From contig OY992536.1 in the NCBI GenBank assembly GCA_963921195.1, positions 328,679,038-328,743,037 on the forward strand: a stretch of 64,000 nucleotides of DNA, read 5' to 3'. Position 1 is the first letter of the stretch. Every line of letters begins with the position of its first letter. The stretch comes from Pegoplata infirma. Its lineage: Eukaryota; Arthropoda; Insecta; Diptera; Anthomyiidae. A model generated the notes under the pieces. The model did not search any database. It saw nothing but the letters and a program-made list of their open reading frames with translations, and had not been told where the DNA came from. Of this stretch, positions 1-12,200 are shown piece by piece. The translations under genes were made by a program, and so were the position numbers.

Positions 1-605
1 AATAGGGTGGTTAGGTCGGCAGACAAGGTAGGTGACTACTGCATGTGCCATTCATGCAGTCATTCATTGATTGCATGGACAGGTGAAACAACTAAATGTG
101 GTTAATATACAGTAGTATTTACTAAGGGTGGATTTCTATTTCAATAAGATGGTCAAAAATATTGTGACGACGCATTATAAATGACGTTACCAACTAAAAC
201 AAAGAGAAAACAAAACAAAAACTATGTACTAAACACAGTTGGAAAATTAGATTTTTTTAAAGGTACTAAAGCGGTGTTTTATAATTTTTAGAATTAGGAT
301 TTTGCACAAAAACAAGGCATTAAGTATCCAGTATTAAAACTCATTATTGCTTTTGCATAAAATTTTTTGCAGCATTTTTTTTTTAATTTTTTAAAGCATA
401 CTTTGGGGTGCGTAAACTTCCTAATACAGCGCGTTCTAGAACTAAAAATTAATTTTGAATATAAATTTTATTTACCAGTTAAATATCGAAAGGATAAGGC
501 AAGTTAAAGGAGACGTGTGTGTGTGGCGGCTAATTCTAAATATAGGCAGATTTTTTTATGTATTTCAGAAGACTTAGTCCTTGGATGGCAAACTTGAAAT
601 GTATA
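1..605. other. no recognisable gene
   Basis: AT-rich DNA, probably intron or upstream flank of Fas1. No open frame, repeat boundary or RNA gene can be supported here. Confidence 0.5.
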
Positions 606-607
606 TA

Positions 608-2868
608 CACTCAAAAAATTTCATGCATAAAAATACGAAGTATTATTTCGTAAAATTTTTTTCGTACATATTACGAAATTTTTGTACATATTACGAAAAT
701 TTTGTTATTTTACGAAAACTTGGAATTTCGTAAAAATACAAATTTCGTTTATTTTACGAAGTACATTTCGTAGCCAAAAAAATACGAAATATTTCGTATC
801 TTAACGAAATATTTCGTAATTTAACAAAATATTTTTCGAAAAAAAAAATCACAAAATCAAGGGGTTTGATTTATTTATCTGAATTACTAGATTTAACAAT
901 TAAAAAAATGAAATAACAAAAATTTGTTCCTTCTTTTTTTAATTTTTGTTTACGGTTTCTAATTTTATATTATTTCCAGCATAACACAAAGTCAATTCAT
1001 CCAAGATATATTTTTCAATGCAGTCTGTTAAGTGGTTAATGATACATTAATGAGACATTAATGAGAAGTTATTGGGGCATGTCACCAAGTAAATTCCGTT
1101 TGAAAATGGAATTGAATTTTGCTCGGGAAACGTAAACTATTTTTTTTCCGTAAAGAAACCACTTTAAATTACTAATCGTTTGATCGTAGGCCAAGCCTTG
1201 TTGAGGTTGAGGGCAAAAGGCAGATTATGAATGACACACTTAATCAAGACCTGTTGACAATCTCTGAGTGGGGTCTTGCGAATAGGGTCAAATTTAATGC
1301 ACGCAAGACTCAATGTTGTATGTTGACCCACAGGAATGTGGAATCAACAGTGTCATCTGTACATATGGGTGGAATAAGTATCGAGGAATCTGACACTCTT
1401 GATGTTCTGGGCATGAAAATTCAGTGTGATGTCCGTTGGAATAAGCACGTTTTTCAAGTGTCGAAAGAAGCATTCAAGTGTCTCGGTTTTTTAAACCGGT
1501 GTAAGAAGTACTTCACCTCATCAGATCTCCTCACTATTTATACCACCTACATCCGACCGAAGATGGAATACAACTCCCATATATGGGCAGGGGCTTCAAA
1601 GTCTATTTTGGAGCTCTTGGACCGTGTGCAAAGGAGGGCGTTGATGCTAATCAATGACAATAGTGTGTCCAACTCTATTGACTCATTGGAGCATCGTCGG
1701 AATGTGGGTTGTGTGACTCTGTTCTATCGATATTACCATGGAAAGTGTTCTGCTGAGATAAGTGAACTTATCCCTACAGCCCGAGTTTTTGTTCGCAATA
1801 CTCGGTTGTCTAGTAGATCACATCCGTTTGTTGTCGATTGTCCAGTGGATCGCACAGCGCATTACAGAGAAGGTTCGTTCATCAGTCGAACTAGCCGTAT
1901 GTGGAATAATCTTCCCGTAGAGGTCTTCCCAGTTTCTTTCAATGTAGATAAATTCAAGTCAAATATCCACAAACACTACTCCCTCTTTCCTCCTCCTCAT
2001 AACCTATTTTCCTGATATCAACACAATGCACTGCATTAATAGGGGCATCCCCTGAGTGTTGGTTCAACGTAAAAAAAAAAAAAAAAATCGAAATTTTGTA
2101 TAATATGTGAAAATTATTTTGTAATTTTACAAAATACTTTGTAAATTCACGAAATTTGTTTCTTAAAATTACTTAATATTTCGTAATTCTACGTAATATT
2201 TCGTACCGTAACGAAAGTAAATTCGTATTTACAAAAAAAAAATCGTAATATATATAAAAATATTTTTTTTCCACGAAAAATTTCGTAATTTTACGAAATA
2301 TTTTGTAAAAATAAACTAAATTCGTTTTTACAAAAAAAAAACTCCGTAAAATGTAAAAAAATATTTTGTATTTTCATATTTCGTAATTATACAAAATATT
2401 TCTTAATTAAACAAAATATTTCGTAACTTTACGAAATATTTTTGTAAAAATAAACATAATTCGTATTTACAAAAAAAAAACTTCGTAATATGTACAAAAA
2501 TATTTTGTAATTTCACGAAATATTTCGTTATTATACAAAATATTTCGTGGTTATACAAAATATTTCGTAACTTCACGAAACATTTTCGTAAAAATAAACA
2601 TAATTCGTATTTTCAAAAAAAAAAAACTTCGTAATATGTACGAAAATATTTAGTATTTTCACGAAATGTTTCGTAGTTATACTAAATATTTCGTAAATTT
2701 ACGAAATATTTTCGTATTTATTTCGTAAATATTACAAAAAAAACTTCGTAATATTTACGAAGTTCCATAGGTAAATATTACGAAATATTTCGTTCCGGCA
2801 AAACCACGAAATATTTCGTACAATGTACGAAGTATTTCGTTCATATTACCTATGAAATTTTTTGAGTG
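608..2868. mobile_element. TA-flanked fold-back element filled with TTACGAAA words
   Basis: The ends are inverted copies of CACTCAAAAAATTTCAT, each flanked by TA (606-607, 2869-2870). The interior is made of dozens of variants of TTTCGTAATTTTACGAAA in both orientations. A LINE fragment (1175-2087) interrupts it. No transposase frame exists, so it is non-autonomous. TA duplication suggests mobilisation by a Tc1/mariner-type transposase, which is inference. Confidence 0.75.
1175..2087 (+). pseudogene. 5'-truncated non-LTR retrotransposon, end of reverse transcriptase
   Basis: Frame 1227-2015 encodes the C-terminal part of a LINE reverse transcriptase. WGLANRVKFNARKTQC, LGMKIQCDVRWNKHV, YIRPKMEYNSHIW and LDRVQRRALMLIND are typical of the region after the catalytic palm. 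The frame is already open upstream (SFDRRPS at about 1178). The catalytic YADD is absent because of 5' truncation. It ends with an 18-A tail (2070-2087). Its family resembles abundant arthropod LINEs with the LEHRRNVG motif. I cannot name the clade safely. Confidence 0.85.
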
Positions 2869-2870
2869 TA

Positions 2871-3361
2871 GGATCAATATTTTGGGTAGTAACGACACTT
2901 TAATTTCTAATTGCAACAAGTGAAAAAATAAGTTAATAGACAAATCGATGAAGAAAATGTGCTAAATCGGTCGTGGAAGTACTGCGATAGTTTTTAGAAT
3001 AGAAAAGTACTGAATAAATTCCTAAATTTTTCATCTCTGGTATTACCACATGTCGTACATGTAATAGAGGGTGTAAAGTGAGGGTGGTATTTAGCATTTA
3101 ATATTTTTTGTCATGTACAATGTAGGAACGAACATACATACTTAGGCTTCTTATTGTTATAAACATAAAAATTGTATTTTACATATAACATGGTTTCCTT
3201 TCATATTTTGCGAAATTTGTCTTTTGTACAAAAAATGAAATGGTAAACACGCATACATCATATCAATATTAGAATAGTGGTGGTTCAATAATCGAATATT
3301 TGTTATGTTACATTTTTATGAATTTTGTATTGCGTTTAATTTTGCATAACAACCAGAGTAT
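2871..3361. other. no gene seen
   Basis: AT-rich flank between the fold-back element and a tandem duplication. No feature is supported. Confidence 0.5.
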
Positions 3362-3887
3362 GAACGGAATCAATTCCAAAAGTCACTTTTAATAACTTGT
3401 ATTCTTTCTTAATTCACATAATAAAATTATTTATGTAAAATTACAGGTTTTGTTGGTAAAGTAAAAATTTGTAGAATTCATCTACCAAATTAAATTTATA
3501 TAATTACGAAATTTACAGAAGTTTTTTTTTCAGTGTAGAGTGTAAAACTTTTTCATTCTTGACTTGGGTAAAACTTGCTTGTTCTTTAAGATGAGAGACC
3601 TGTAATAGAATAGGAAGAACGGAATCAATTCCAAAAGTCAATTTTAATAACATGTATTCTTTCTAAATAATAAAATTATTTATGTAAAATTACAGGTTTT
3701 GTTGTTAAAGTTACAATTTGTAGAATTCATCTATCAAATTTAATTTATATAATTACGAAATCTACAACTTTTAGAACGGGGGTGCAAGAACTTTAAAACG
3801 TTTTTTTTCAGTGTAGAGAATTGTGTAAAACTTTTTCATTCTTGAATTGTGCAAAACTTGCTTGTTCTTTAAGATGAGAGACCTGTA
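3362..3887. repeat. direct tandem duplication, about 255-bp unit
   Basis: The block starting GAACGGAATCAATTCC recurs 255 bp later (3362 and 3617). It runs through the shared end GATGAGAGACCTGTA, with a few substitutions and small indels. No coding frame. Confidence 0.8.
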
Positions 3888-4099
3888 TACTATAGTGTAT
3901 ACTTAGATAGCACACAATCAAAATCAGTTATTGACAGAATTTCGAAGAATTTGATACCTTTCCCAAGTGGAAACAATTGATTTCTATGATATTCTTGGTG
4001 AGAAGTCAACGAGACATCATTTAGGCAGTGCAGGTCATCGAAAAATATTCGCCCCAAATACTTAGGGCGACGCTTCTTCCGTTCTAGACATTCACATAT

Positions 4100-4976
4100 C
4101 ACATAGTAATATCCACCTATCGTTCATCTCACTTCCAGATATATAACACCGTCCGACAAAAAATGAAAAAAATCGTTAAACACTAACAGAATAATATACG
4201 TTTGAAACTAGAGACTAAATGTAGTAAAACTGCATTTGCAGTTTTTCATTTCATAATCCTGTTACCTCTTAAAAGGGCTTCAAAGTTTTATGGGATACCT
4301 TTTGTAAAATATTTCTGAAATATTTGTACTTGTTCTACTTAGGATGCCTCTAGTGATAACAAATGAAAGAGTAGGATCTCCCCTAATTTTCCTATTTTAT
4401 TATTTTTACATATCAGGAAAAGGGAGGTAAGTTACGTCCTTTCAAAACATTATCCCTCAATATCGTTTAAAATTTTTAACAAAATATTTTGATTAAGTTA
4501 TCAAAGTACGTTATTCAAATCCTTTTATCCTGATATGGCAAAATGAAAAATAGGGGAGATCCTCCTCTTTCATTAGGCATCACCAATTGCATTCTGGGGG
4601 GAAAAAATACAAATATAAAAAAATATTTTATAAAATCTAATACTCTAAAACTTTGAAGTACTTTTCAAAGGAAACAGGATCACGAAATGAAAAACTGAAA
4701 ATGCAGTTTTATTTTATCTCAACTTTCAGATGTATAACATCCGGTTCATGTTTAATATTGGTTGTCGGACGACGTAATTAATTATGTTCATAACCTTTGC
4801 TAGAGGAACTGAGATGTCAAGTACCACCTGTTCCTTCACCGACACAGACTCAAAGCCAAAAGTTCTTAAATATTCTGCGTATGGATAATAGACAGGGATA
4901 ATTGCAGGTAATAGAAATAGAGTCTGCGATAACCCACGCGTAGTCAGTCAGATGAACGATAGGTGGATAGTACACC
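4100..4976. repeat. fold-back element
   Basis: Inverted arms: ATCCACCTATCGTTCATCT (about 4111) pairs with AGATGAACGATAGGTGGAT (4952-4970). Further in, ACTGCATTTGCAGTTTTTC pairs with GAAAAACTGAAAATGCAGT, and GTCCGACA pairs with TGTCGGAC. No protein frame. Confidence 0.7.
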
Positions 4977-5069
4977 TTTCGTTAATGCAACTTCCAGCTA
5001 TATCCTTATTCTGTTCATAACCTCTGCTAGAGGAATTAAGATGTCAAGTTTCAAATGTTCTTAATTAGA

Positions 5070-5604
5070 CTCACAAGGGAAGTATATCAACCCTTATGAA
5101 CGGATTTGCCTGAAACTTAAAATATATATAAAAGAGTCGATTTTAGGGTTGGGGTGTCTCGGGTTATCGGCCATATTAGTGGTTAACAATTTCGATGTTC
5201 CCTTATGAAACAATGTGGACCTTCGGGAAAATTTCGATAACTTCCGAACTAACAGGAATATCGTCTAGAGCAAAAATAAGTGTCAACTCTAATTTAATGA
5301 AGATTATTTCGTATTCATGTCTTTACTTAAATACCCTCCAAAATTTACACATTTTCATGAACAAAATATTTAACGAAGCCTAATTTTTCAAGGTTATGAC
5401 ACCGTTGGATAGGCATTAAAAAACCATTCTTCTCATATGGAAACAGAATATAGTTTCTTAAAAAGAAATGGCGGAATTTTTTTATCCATTTTTTTAACCC
5501 CTAAATCCCCGATAAGCCGAGACACCCCAACCTTAGAATTGTCTCTTTTATATATATTTTAAGTTTCCTGCAAATCGGTTTATAAGGGTTGAGATACTTG
5601 TCAG
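5070..5604. mobile_element. CACAAGGG-ended palindromic element, copy 1
   Basis: Long inverted ends start CTCACAAGGGAAGTAT and run about 100 bp through TGTCTCGG and GTTATCGGCC. The right end has lost a few bases of CCCTTG. Its interior (about 5195-5385) is similar to that of copy 2 at 56096-56674 but encodes no conserved protein. Confidence 0.75.
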
Positions 5605-6114
5605 AGCGATTTCTTGCACTTTTATCAGCCAAATCGTTTTCAGCAACACTCAACACGAAAAAAATATATTTGTAGTATAAATTTTTAAACAATTTTTTTC
5701 TTGCGTTAGAGGAGGGTATTGATGGATTCGACCCAGTTGAATTTAACTTATCTACTTGTTTTATTCTGTATAACTTTTTCGACATTTAGTTCTGTAGGTA
5801 GTTACCGTTATAGAGTTCTATGTATTTAATAAAAATTATCGCAAATTTCAGGCTAAAAAAATACTTTTAAACAAAATACATTTTAATTAAAAAAAGTAAG
5901 AATAAAAACTTATCCTGTATTGTACATTAAACAAACTAAATTCTTTATTTTGTCTCCTGAAAACTTTTTTGTTTTTTAACAATCTCATAAAGTTAAGTTT
6001 ATTATCCTTATTTTTATTATAGAACATCATAGAACTTTGTATGTCCAACTATTGTCTCAATGTTACTTTAATGTTTCTTTCTTTTGTTCTGTTTTCTTTT
6101 TTCATGTTTTGCAG

Positions 6115-6244
6115 TTTTACAGTCTATTGGAACAAAATCAAATTGCAAATTCCACTTTATCACTAAGAGCCTGTACATTATTTGTACCAACAAATGAAGC
6201 ATTCCAGCGACATCATGGTACAACACATGTACTGTATCATATGG
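6115..6244 (+). CDS. Fas1: Fas1 exon A (start of FAS1 domain 1 as seen here)
   Basis: Opens in phase 0 after a T-rich tract ending GCAG, with FYSLLEQNQIANSTLSLR. It contains the FAS1 signature LFVPTNEAF. It ends after CAT ATG G at the donor GTGGGT (phase 1). The next exon completes GCT (Ala). An ORF reading through into the intron adds GCTKHKNN, which is not coding. The preceding exon, with the signal peptide, was not found in the 6 kb upstream. Confidence 0.93.
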
Positions 6245-9200
6245 GTGGGTGTACCAAACATAAAAATAATCCACAGATTTATTTAATAAAACGTTTCTCT
6301 CACTCCCACAATTGCAGCTACATTCGCAATGTCTCAGGATCAATTAACTAAAACCATACCATCGGATATGGATGGCAATCCGCCATTGTATATAACAAAA
6401 AATCGTAATGGTGATATTTATGTTAACAATGCTAGAATTATACCGTCTCTGTCGGTGGAATTGACCAATAATGATGGTAAAAGACAGGTGAGTCAAAGAC
6501 GATAAAAACTTTTAATTGTATTTTGTTTTAATAAATGTCTGACGATAATTGTCTTTGTTTCTGTCTGTAGGTAATGCATATAATAGATGAAGTTTTAGTA
6601 CCGCTTACCTCGCTGCCAACATCCAAGTCGGAAATTACAAATCCAGATGCATTTCAATTACTGCAACAAGCTGATTTACTCAATATAGGAGAAAATCGTT
6701 TGAGGTTCGATAATCTAATTTCCTTTTTAATGTTGTTGTTTTTTAAATGTTGTTTTAAAAATAAATCCAATCTAGATCGTATCGTTCTCAAGTCACTGTT
6801 ATGCGTAAGGAAAGTTTATATCAGTCACCTGGTGGTCATACTTTCCTAATACCAGTCGATGAAGGTTTCAAGGTAGGTACTTTAAAGATTTTGCTATTTT
6901 TTTTAAACAAATTGAAAAATAATAATTATTTTTTAGCAAACCACCCGTAGCAGTTTGGTGGATTCTAAAGTTATCGATGGCCATGTTATTTTAAACAATG
7001 TGATATTTACTTCGGCTGCTCAAATTGAGGTGCCTCAAACCACTGCCGCCTTTGAGGATAATATTAAAGTAACAGTTAGTTTTTTTAAACAAAAAGATGG
7101 AAAAAGTAAGTAAATTTAAGTGTAGTTTATCGAAAGATATCACTAAAAAGTAATAACGTAATTAAAAGGACTGCTATAAAAAAATCGGTTCTGTATTTTC
7201 CTCCTCTTCAATTATGCTTCTACACTCGGACCTCTTAAAATATTTTCCTTGTAAGCCACACCGCAAAAAAAGCTTTGAAATGGCTACATGAAATAACTCC
7301 CACATGATATATTTCCCAAAAATAAAATAAGTCCCAATGGAGAAAAAATTAAATAACTTTTACCTACGAAATGAAATAACTACTTACCATTAAAAATTAA
7401 AGAAATCCCAATAAAAATAAAGTAAGAAGTCCCGATCTTACTATCGGTACAATACAAACTTGTTATAAAAAGTCCCAACAAAAAATTGTGTTAACACCGA
7501 AGCAGGTTTGTAAGGGAAAATTCTTGATTCCTCCCTTAGAAACCTGCTTCGCGGAGGCATGATTTTATAAAGGCGATCTCCCAATAAAAAGCACTTGTTT
7601 GTGGTCTAAAAAGCGCATTATATGCAGGTTTTGTTTTTAATATTTCATGCCTGAAAAAGAGCTTCCTTGAAGCGCTTCATTCTTTCCTTTTTTCATGCAT
7701 ATATTAGGCACAATTTTTTAATATTATATGCCTGAAAAGTCTTTAACCAACCATTATTATACTTTTAACCATTATTTACTTTTCCTTGAAATTTTTGATA
7801 CCATAAATCCTTGAAATTTTTGATACCAAAAATTTCTGAAAAATACTAACTTTTTTAAAAAAAACACTGCTTCCAAAGATTTGCTACCAAAATCACAACG
7901 AATTTTGATTTAAATTTAATAATAATTCCTCACACCCCTCTTCTAGCAAGTTTAGACTGTATTAATTTGCTCTCCTGAATCCAAATCTGTCATTCAATTT
8001 TTTTTTAGCACGTACCGTTTTTGAGATATTCGCTGTTAAAAAGTAAAAAAAAAAAACAATAATTTCGTACTTTTGGTGGTGCACTGTTACAGATTCTTCA
8101 AAAAATAGGGCATTATTTCATATAAAATGGACCTCCTGATTCCAAAACTGCAATTCAAAATTTTCTAGCTTGTTCCGTTTTTGAGATATTCGCGTTTGAA
8201 AATGTTTCCACGCGAAAATCTCGAAAACGGAACCTGCTAGAAAACTTTGGATTGCAGTTTTGGAATCAGGAAGACAATTAATATGAAAGCAAGTCATATT
8301 TGTTGGAAGCACCATAACAGGGGACCTCCACAAGTGCGAAATTATTCGTTTTGTGACTTTTTGACATTTCATAAATACTATGAAACTCTTTCATAAATAT
8401 AATCAAACTTGTCATTAAAGTTCGTCCAATGTAACTGTGTCGTAAATATTATGAAATTTTTCATAAATACTATGAAACATTTCATAAAAATAATATTATT
8501 TTTTTAAGTATTTTGTTAAAATTTTGGAACTATTTCATAGTACCAATGAAGTGGTTCAGAAATAAATACTATAAAATTGTTTCCTAATATCGCTCCTTTA
8601 CTTGTATAGTGTCACAACTCAAAATATTTAATTTTGCAGAAAACACGTTTAAAGTTTACTATTGAAACTGGTTTTTAATTGAAAAAGGCCTGTATATAGA
8701 AAATGTAATAATGGCGTGTACTCTTCTCAAACGGTGAGTTTAAAAGATATTAATACGCCACAATATAAAGCACAATATAAAGCACGATATAACGAATAAT
8801 TCTGCATCATTAACTCAAAAAACGCATTTTTTGAGATATGACACTATACAAGTAAAGGAGCGATATGATAAAATATTTAAAAAAAAAAATAAATCTATGA
8901 AATATTTTATCATAAAACATTTCATTATATTTATTTCATAAAAGTTTATGTAGTTTTATTCATTATATTTATGAAACCTTTCATAAATATTATAAAAAAT
9001 TTAAATAATTTGTATACCCTCCACCTACAGTATGGGGGTATACTCACTTTGTCATTCCGTGTGTAACACATCAAAATATCGGTCTAGGACCCTATAAAGT
9101 ATATATATTTATGATCAGTGATCGATTCTAAGGCATTCTAGGGATGTCCGTCCGTCTGTCCGTCTAAAGTTAACACGATACAGTCCAAAATAATAGAGTT

Positions 9201-12200
9201 AGACTCCCGACATTTGGCACGAATATGTCTTATGTTCCTAGGCAGGTTAAGTTCGTAAAAGAGCCAAATCGGGCTAGGGGAAAAAAGTTCCCCCTTGAAG
9301 AACTAAACCAACCTCTGAAATATATGATTTTTTACATGATTTTTTGTGTTTTTGTTTAACAAATGCAATATTTTTGTGCTACAAGAAGTTCAAAGTCCTG
9401 CATTTGGACTCTGCGAATTAAAAAATGTCGTTTTTTCGGTCCGCCCCTTTTATGGGTGTGGAATAAAAAATATTTTTAATTATGATAAACTTTTATTTCT
9501 TTAGTGTAAAAAGCATAAGAATGAATTTTTAAGCACACATTCGAGAGGAAATTTGCACCCCATTACCACTACTGACCCCCCCAAAAAAAAATAAAACGGC
9601 CCTGAAATTTGTTTTTAATTTTTTTGCATGTTGGAGAGTATAAAAGATTTGGCACTGCCGAATTTAACACTCTTACTTGTTTTTTTTTTCAAAATTCATT
9701 AATATTGACCCTATAAACAATTATGAAACTGTTTCATTGTATTTAAGAAACTGTTACATTGGACGAACTTTAATGAAGATTTTCATTATATTAATGACAG
9801 TTTTCATAAATATAATGATGCCTTTTCTTTGAGTGTAGAAAACGTTAGATGGCAGATTTGGATTCAGGAGAGCAAAATCTATAAGAATTAGTTGGATATT
9901 TCACTGGGAGTTTTTTTTTTTTGTCGAACAGTGTAATTATTTAGCGATAACTCGAAAACAGGATCAGCTAGGATTGTCGTGTTAACGATTTTTAAAGTGC
10001 AACATGTAGAGGAGTGGAAGGAAGGCCATCAGCCGATTTTGTCACTATTTTAACACAACCTACACTTCCTTGAAGGGGGGTGTGCCCCATTAATATTATG
10101 AATCTGAGTGTTGGTTTGTCTGTCTGTTCCGCAATCAGGGAAAAACGACTGAACCAAAGCGTTAACTACACTCAAAAAAAAAACTGTAAAGTTAGCAAAA
10201 AAAGCTTGTAAACCTACAAGAAAATTTGCTGATTTTGAACCCACAATTTTTTTGGTAAAGTTAGCAAAAACGTTTTGCTAAAAATTAGTTAACTGAAATT
10301 TTTTTTATTTCAACTTAGTTCATACACATTTGAGGACCCCATTGGGTTCGGACCCGATAGGTCCAGACCCCGATGGGCCTAGACCAACTTGAGTTCCTTA
10401 AAAATCGTCATAGTTTTTGATCCAAAATTAGTGTCCGTTTCGCTCTACCTTGCTTAGTTTTTGAGATACCTGATTTTAGGGGACCACCGGGGTTTTGAGA
10501 ATTACAAAACTCGATAACTTCAAAAATATTACTCGGAGAGCTTTTGATTATTTTGCGGTCTTGTTCTACGTGTTGAGAGCTACAAAAATGCTTTTGGACT
10601 TTTTGTTGTGTCGGCAATATTTACCGAGATATGAGCATTTTAAAATTTTCGGGAATGCTAACTTTTTTGGATCCAAACTTAGGACCCATTAGGGTCCACA
10701 CATGTGAAGAGGACCGGCGATACTATGGGGAGCCCGAGAACCAAAAATGCCCTCCATTTTGCTCTATCTGGCTTAGTTTCCGAGATAGCGCCATTTTAAG
10801 TTTTCTGAAAATAAAAAAAAATTTACCATTTATTTTTGCTAATATTAGCAAAAAATCTTGTAAAAATGTTGTCAAGTCAATTTCAAATTTAGCAAAAGAA
10901 ATTAGTTCAAAGTTTGTTTAAAATTGCTAATGTGCTAAATGAAGTTTACAAGAATTTTTTGCTAACATGCTAATCACAACTAAAAATTTGCTAAAAGTTA
11001 GCTAACTAGCGTTAGCAAAAAAAAATTAGTAAATCTACTAACGTATTTTTTTGAGTGTATGAAAAAGAGCGATCGGAAAAAGGGGCGTAAAATGCCATCC
11101 ACATTTTTTTTATTGAGCGTTATTCTGTCTTTTCCGTAATCACGCATAAACGGATGAACCGATTTAAATGAAATTTTTTCCAGTCCTGAGTCCTTAAGGG
11201 CAAAATTTTTTCCTCTTTGTTCGATTTTGTCCATTTCTGAACTGAACCAAAGGAGTTTAGTTCTTCTAGTTTGGACTGCATTGTGTTAGTCCACCTTTAT
11301 TTTTGTTTCATACAGGATTCGGTAAGTGTAATTAAACAGTGTAATTAAACTGTTTGAAAAATCATACTGCGTACGATTTAGTGAGTGATCAAGCTTTCAA
11401 TTTACAAAAGCTACTAAATGTGTAAAAATAAAAACTATATTTTATTTTTTCCTCTTTTTCAGTGTATGTTAAATCAAATACCCTATTGGGTGATTCTAAA
11501 CATGCCACTGGAGTGGTATTGGCAGAGATTGTTAAAGCCAATATACCAGTACGTAATGGTGTTGTACACTTGATACACCGACCATTGATGATAATTGATA
11601 CGACAGTAACACAATTCCTACAGGTAAGCTAACAATTTACAACACACACACACACAAAAATACACAAAAAGACAATCCACAAAGAAAAACTTTACCAACA
11701 ACATACAAACACCAAGCTAAAAATAATAGCAGTATTTTAGTAGCAAGGAGAACATTTTTAAAATTTTGAAATTTAGTAAAGGAAATAATATATAAATAAT
11801 ATTATGAATACATACTTTAGTAATCCTATCTCAACTAAGGATTTAAACAAAAAACATAATCGTATAATTAGTAGAGTAGAGATATGATTTTTAGAGGCTT
11901 GGTTTAAGTTTAAGAGGATTATGTATACAGTAAATTTACATAAACAAATGCTAATACTACATATATGTAAAGTATATAATAAGTTTAATATTTTTTAATA
12001 TCTGAAAAGGAGATTAGGAGTAAAAAAGTTAAGGATACATTAACAATAATACATGCGACTTTGATTTTATGTTGGCTCTAGTTTTGTTAAATTACAAAAA
12101 AAAATTTTTGCTATAGCAATTTGCTAAGAATATTCTTAGCAGTTGCACACCAATAGACTCAACTAAAAACAAAGTCTTCCAAAAGCAATGCCATTTTACA

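Larger units (their letters stand above)
7106..11462 (+). other. Fas1: Fas1 intron E-F, repeat-filled
   Basis: 4.4 kb with no exon found. It contains a hairpin at 7498-7552 (GAAGCAGGTTT with AAACCTGCTTC), a nested fold-back at 7950-9880, and a TA-flanked element at 10169-11057. The rest is low-complexity AT-rich DNA. Confidence 0.7.

Noticed and set aside
1..29. A possible upstream Fas1 exon ending at base 27 with donor GTAGGT (reads NRVVRSADK in the compatible phase).
   Set aside because: Too short to judge at the window edge. The residues do not resemble the remembered N-terminal part of the first FAS1 domain, and flanking sequence looks intronic.
5195..5383. 62-codon frame MFPYETMWTFGKIS inside a palindromic element.
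   Set aside because: The matching region of the second copy at 56096-56674 does not keep the frame, so it is not a conserved protein.
6037..6351. 104-codon frame spanning Fas1 exon A taken as one gene.
   Set aside because: Only 6115-6244 is coding. The ends are intron read-through, as shown by splice sites and continuity with exon B.
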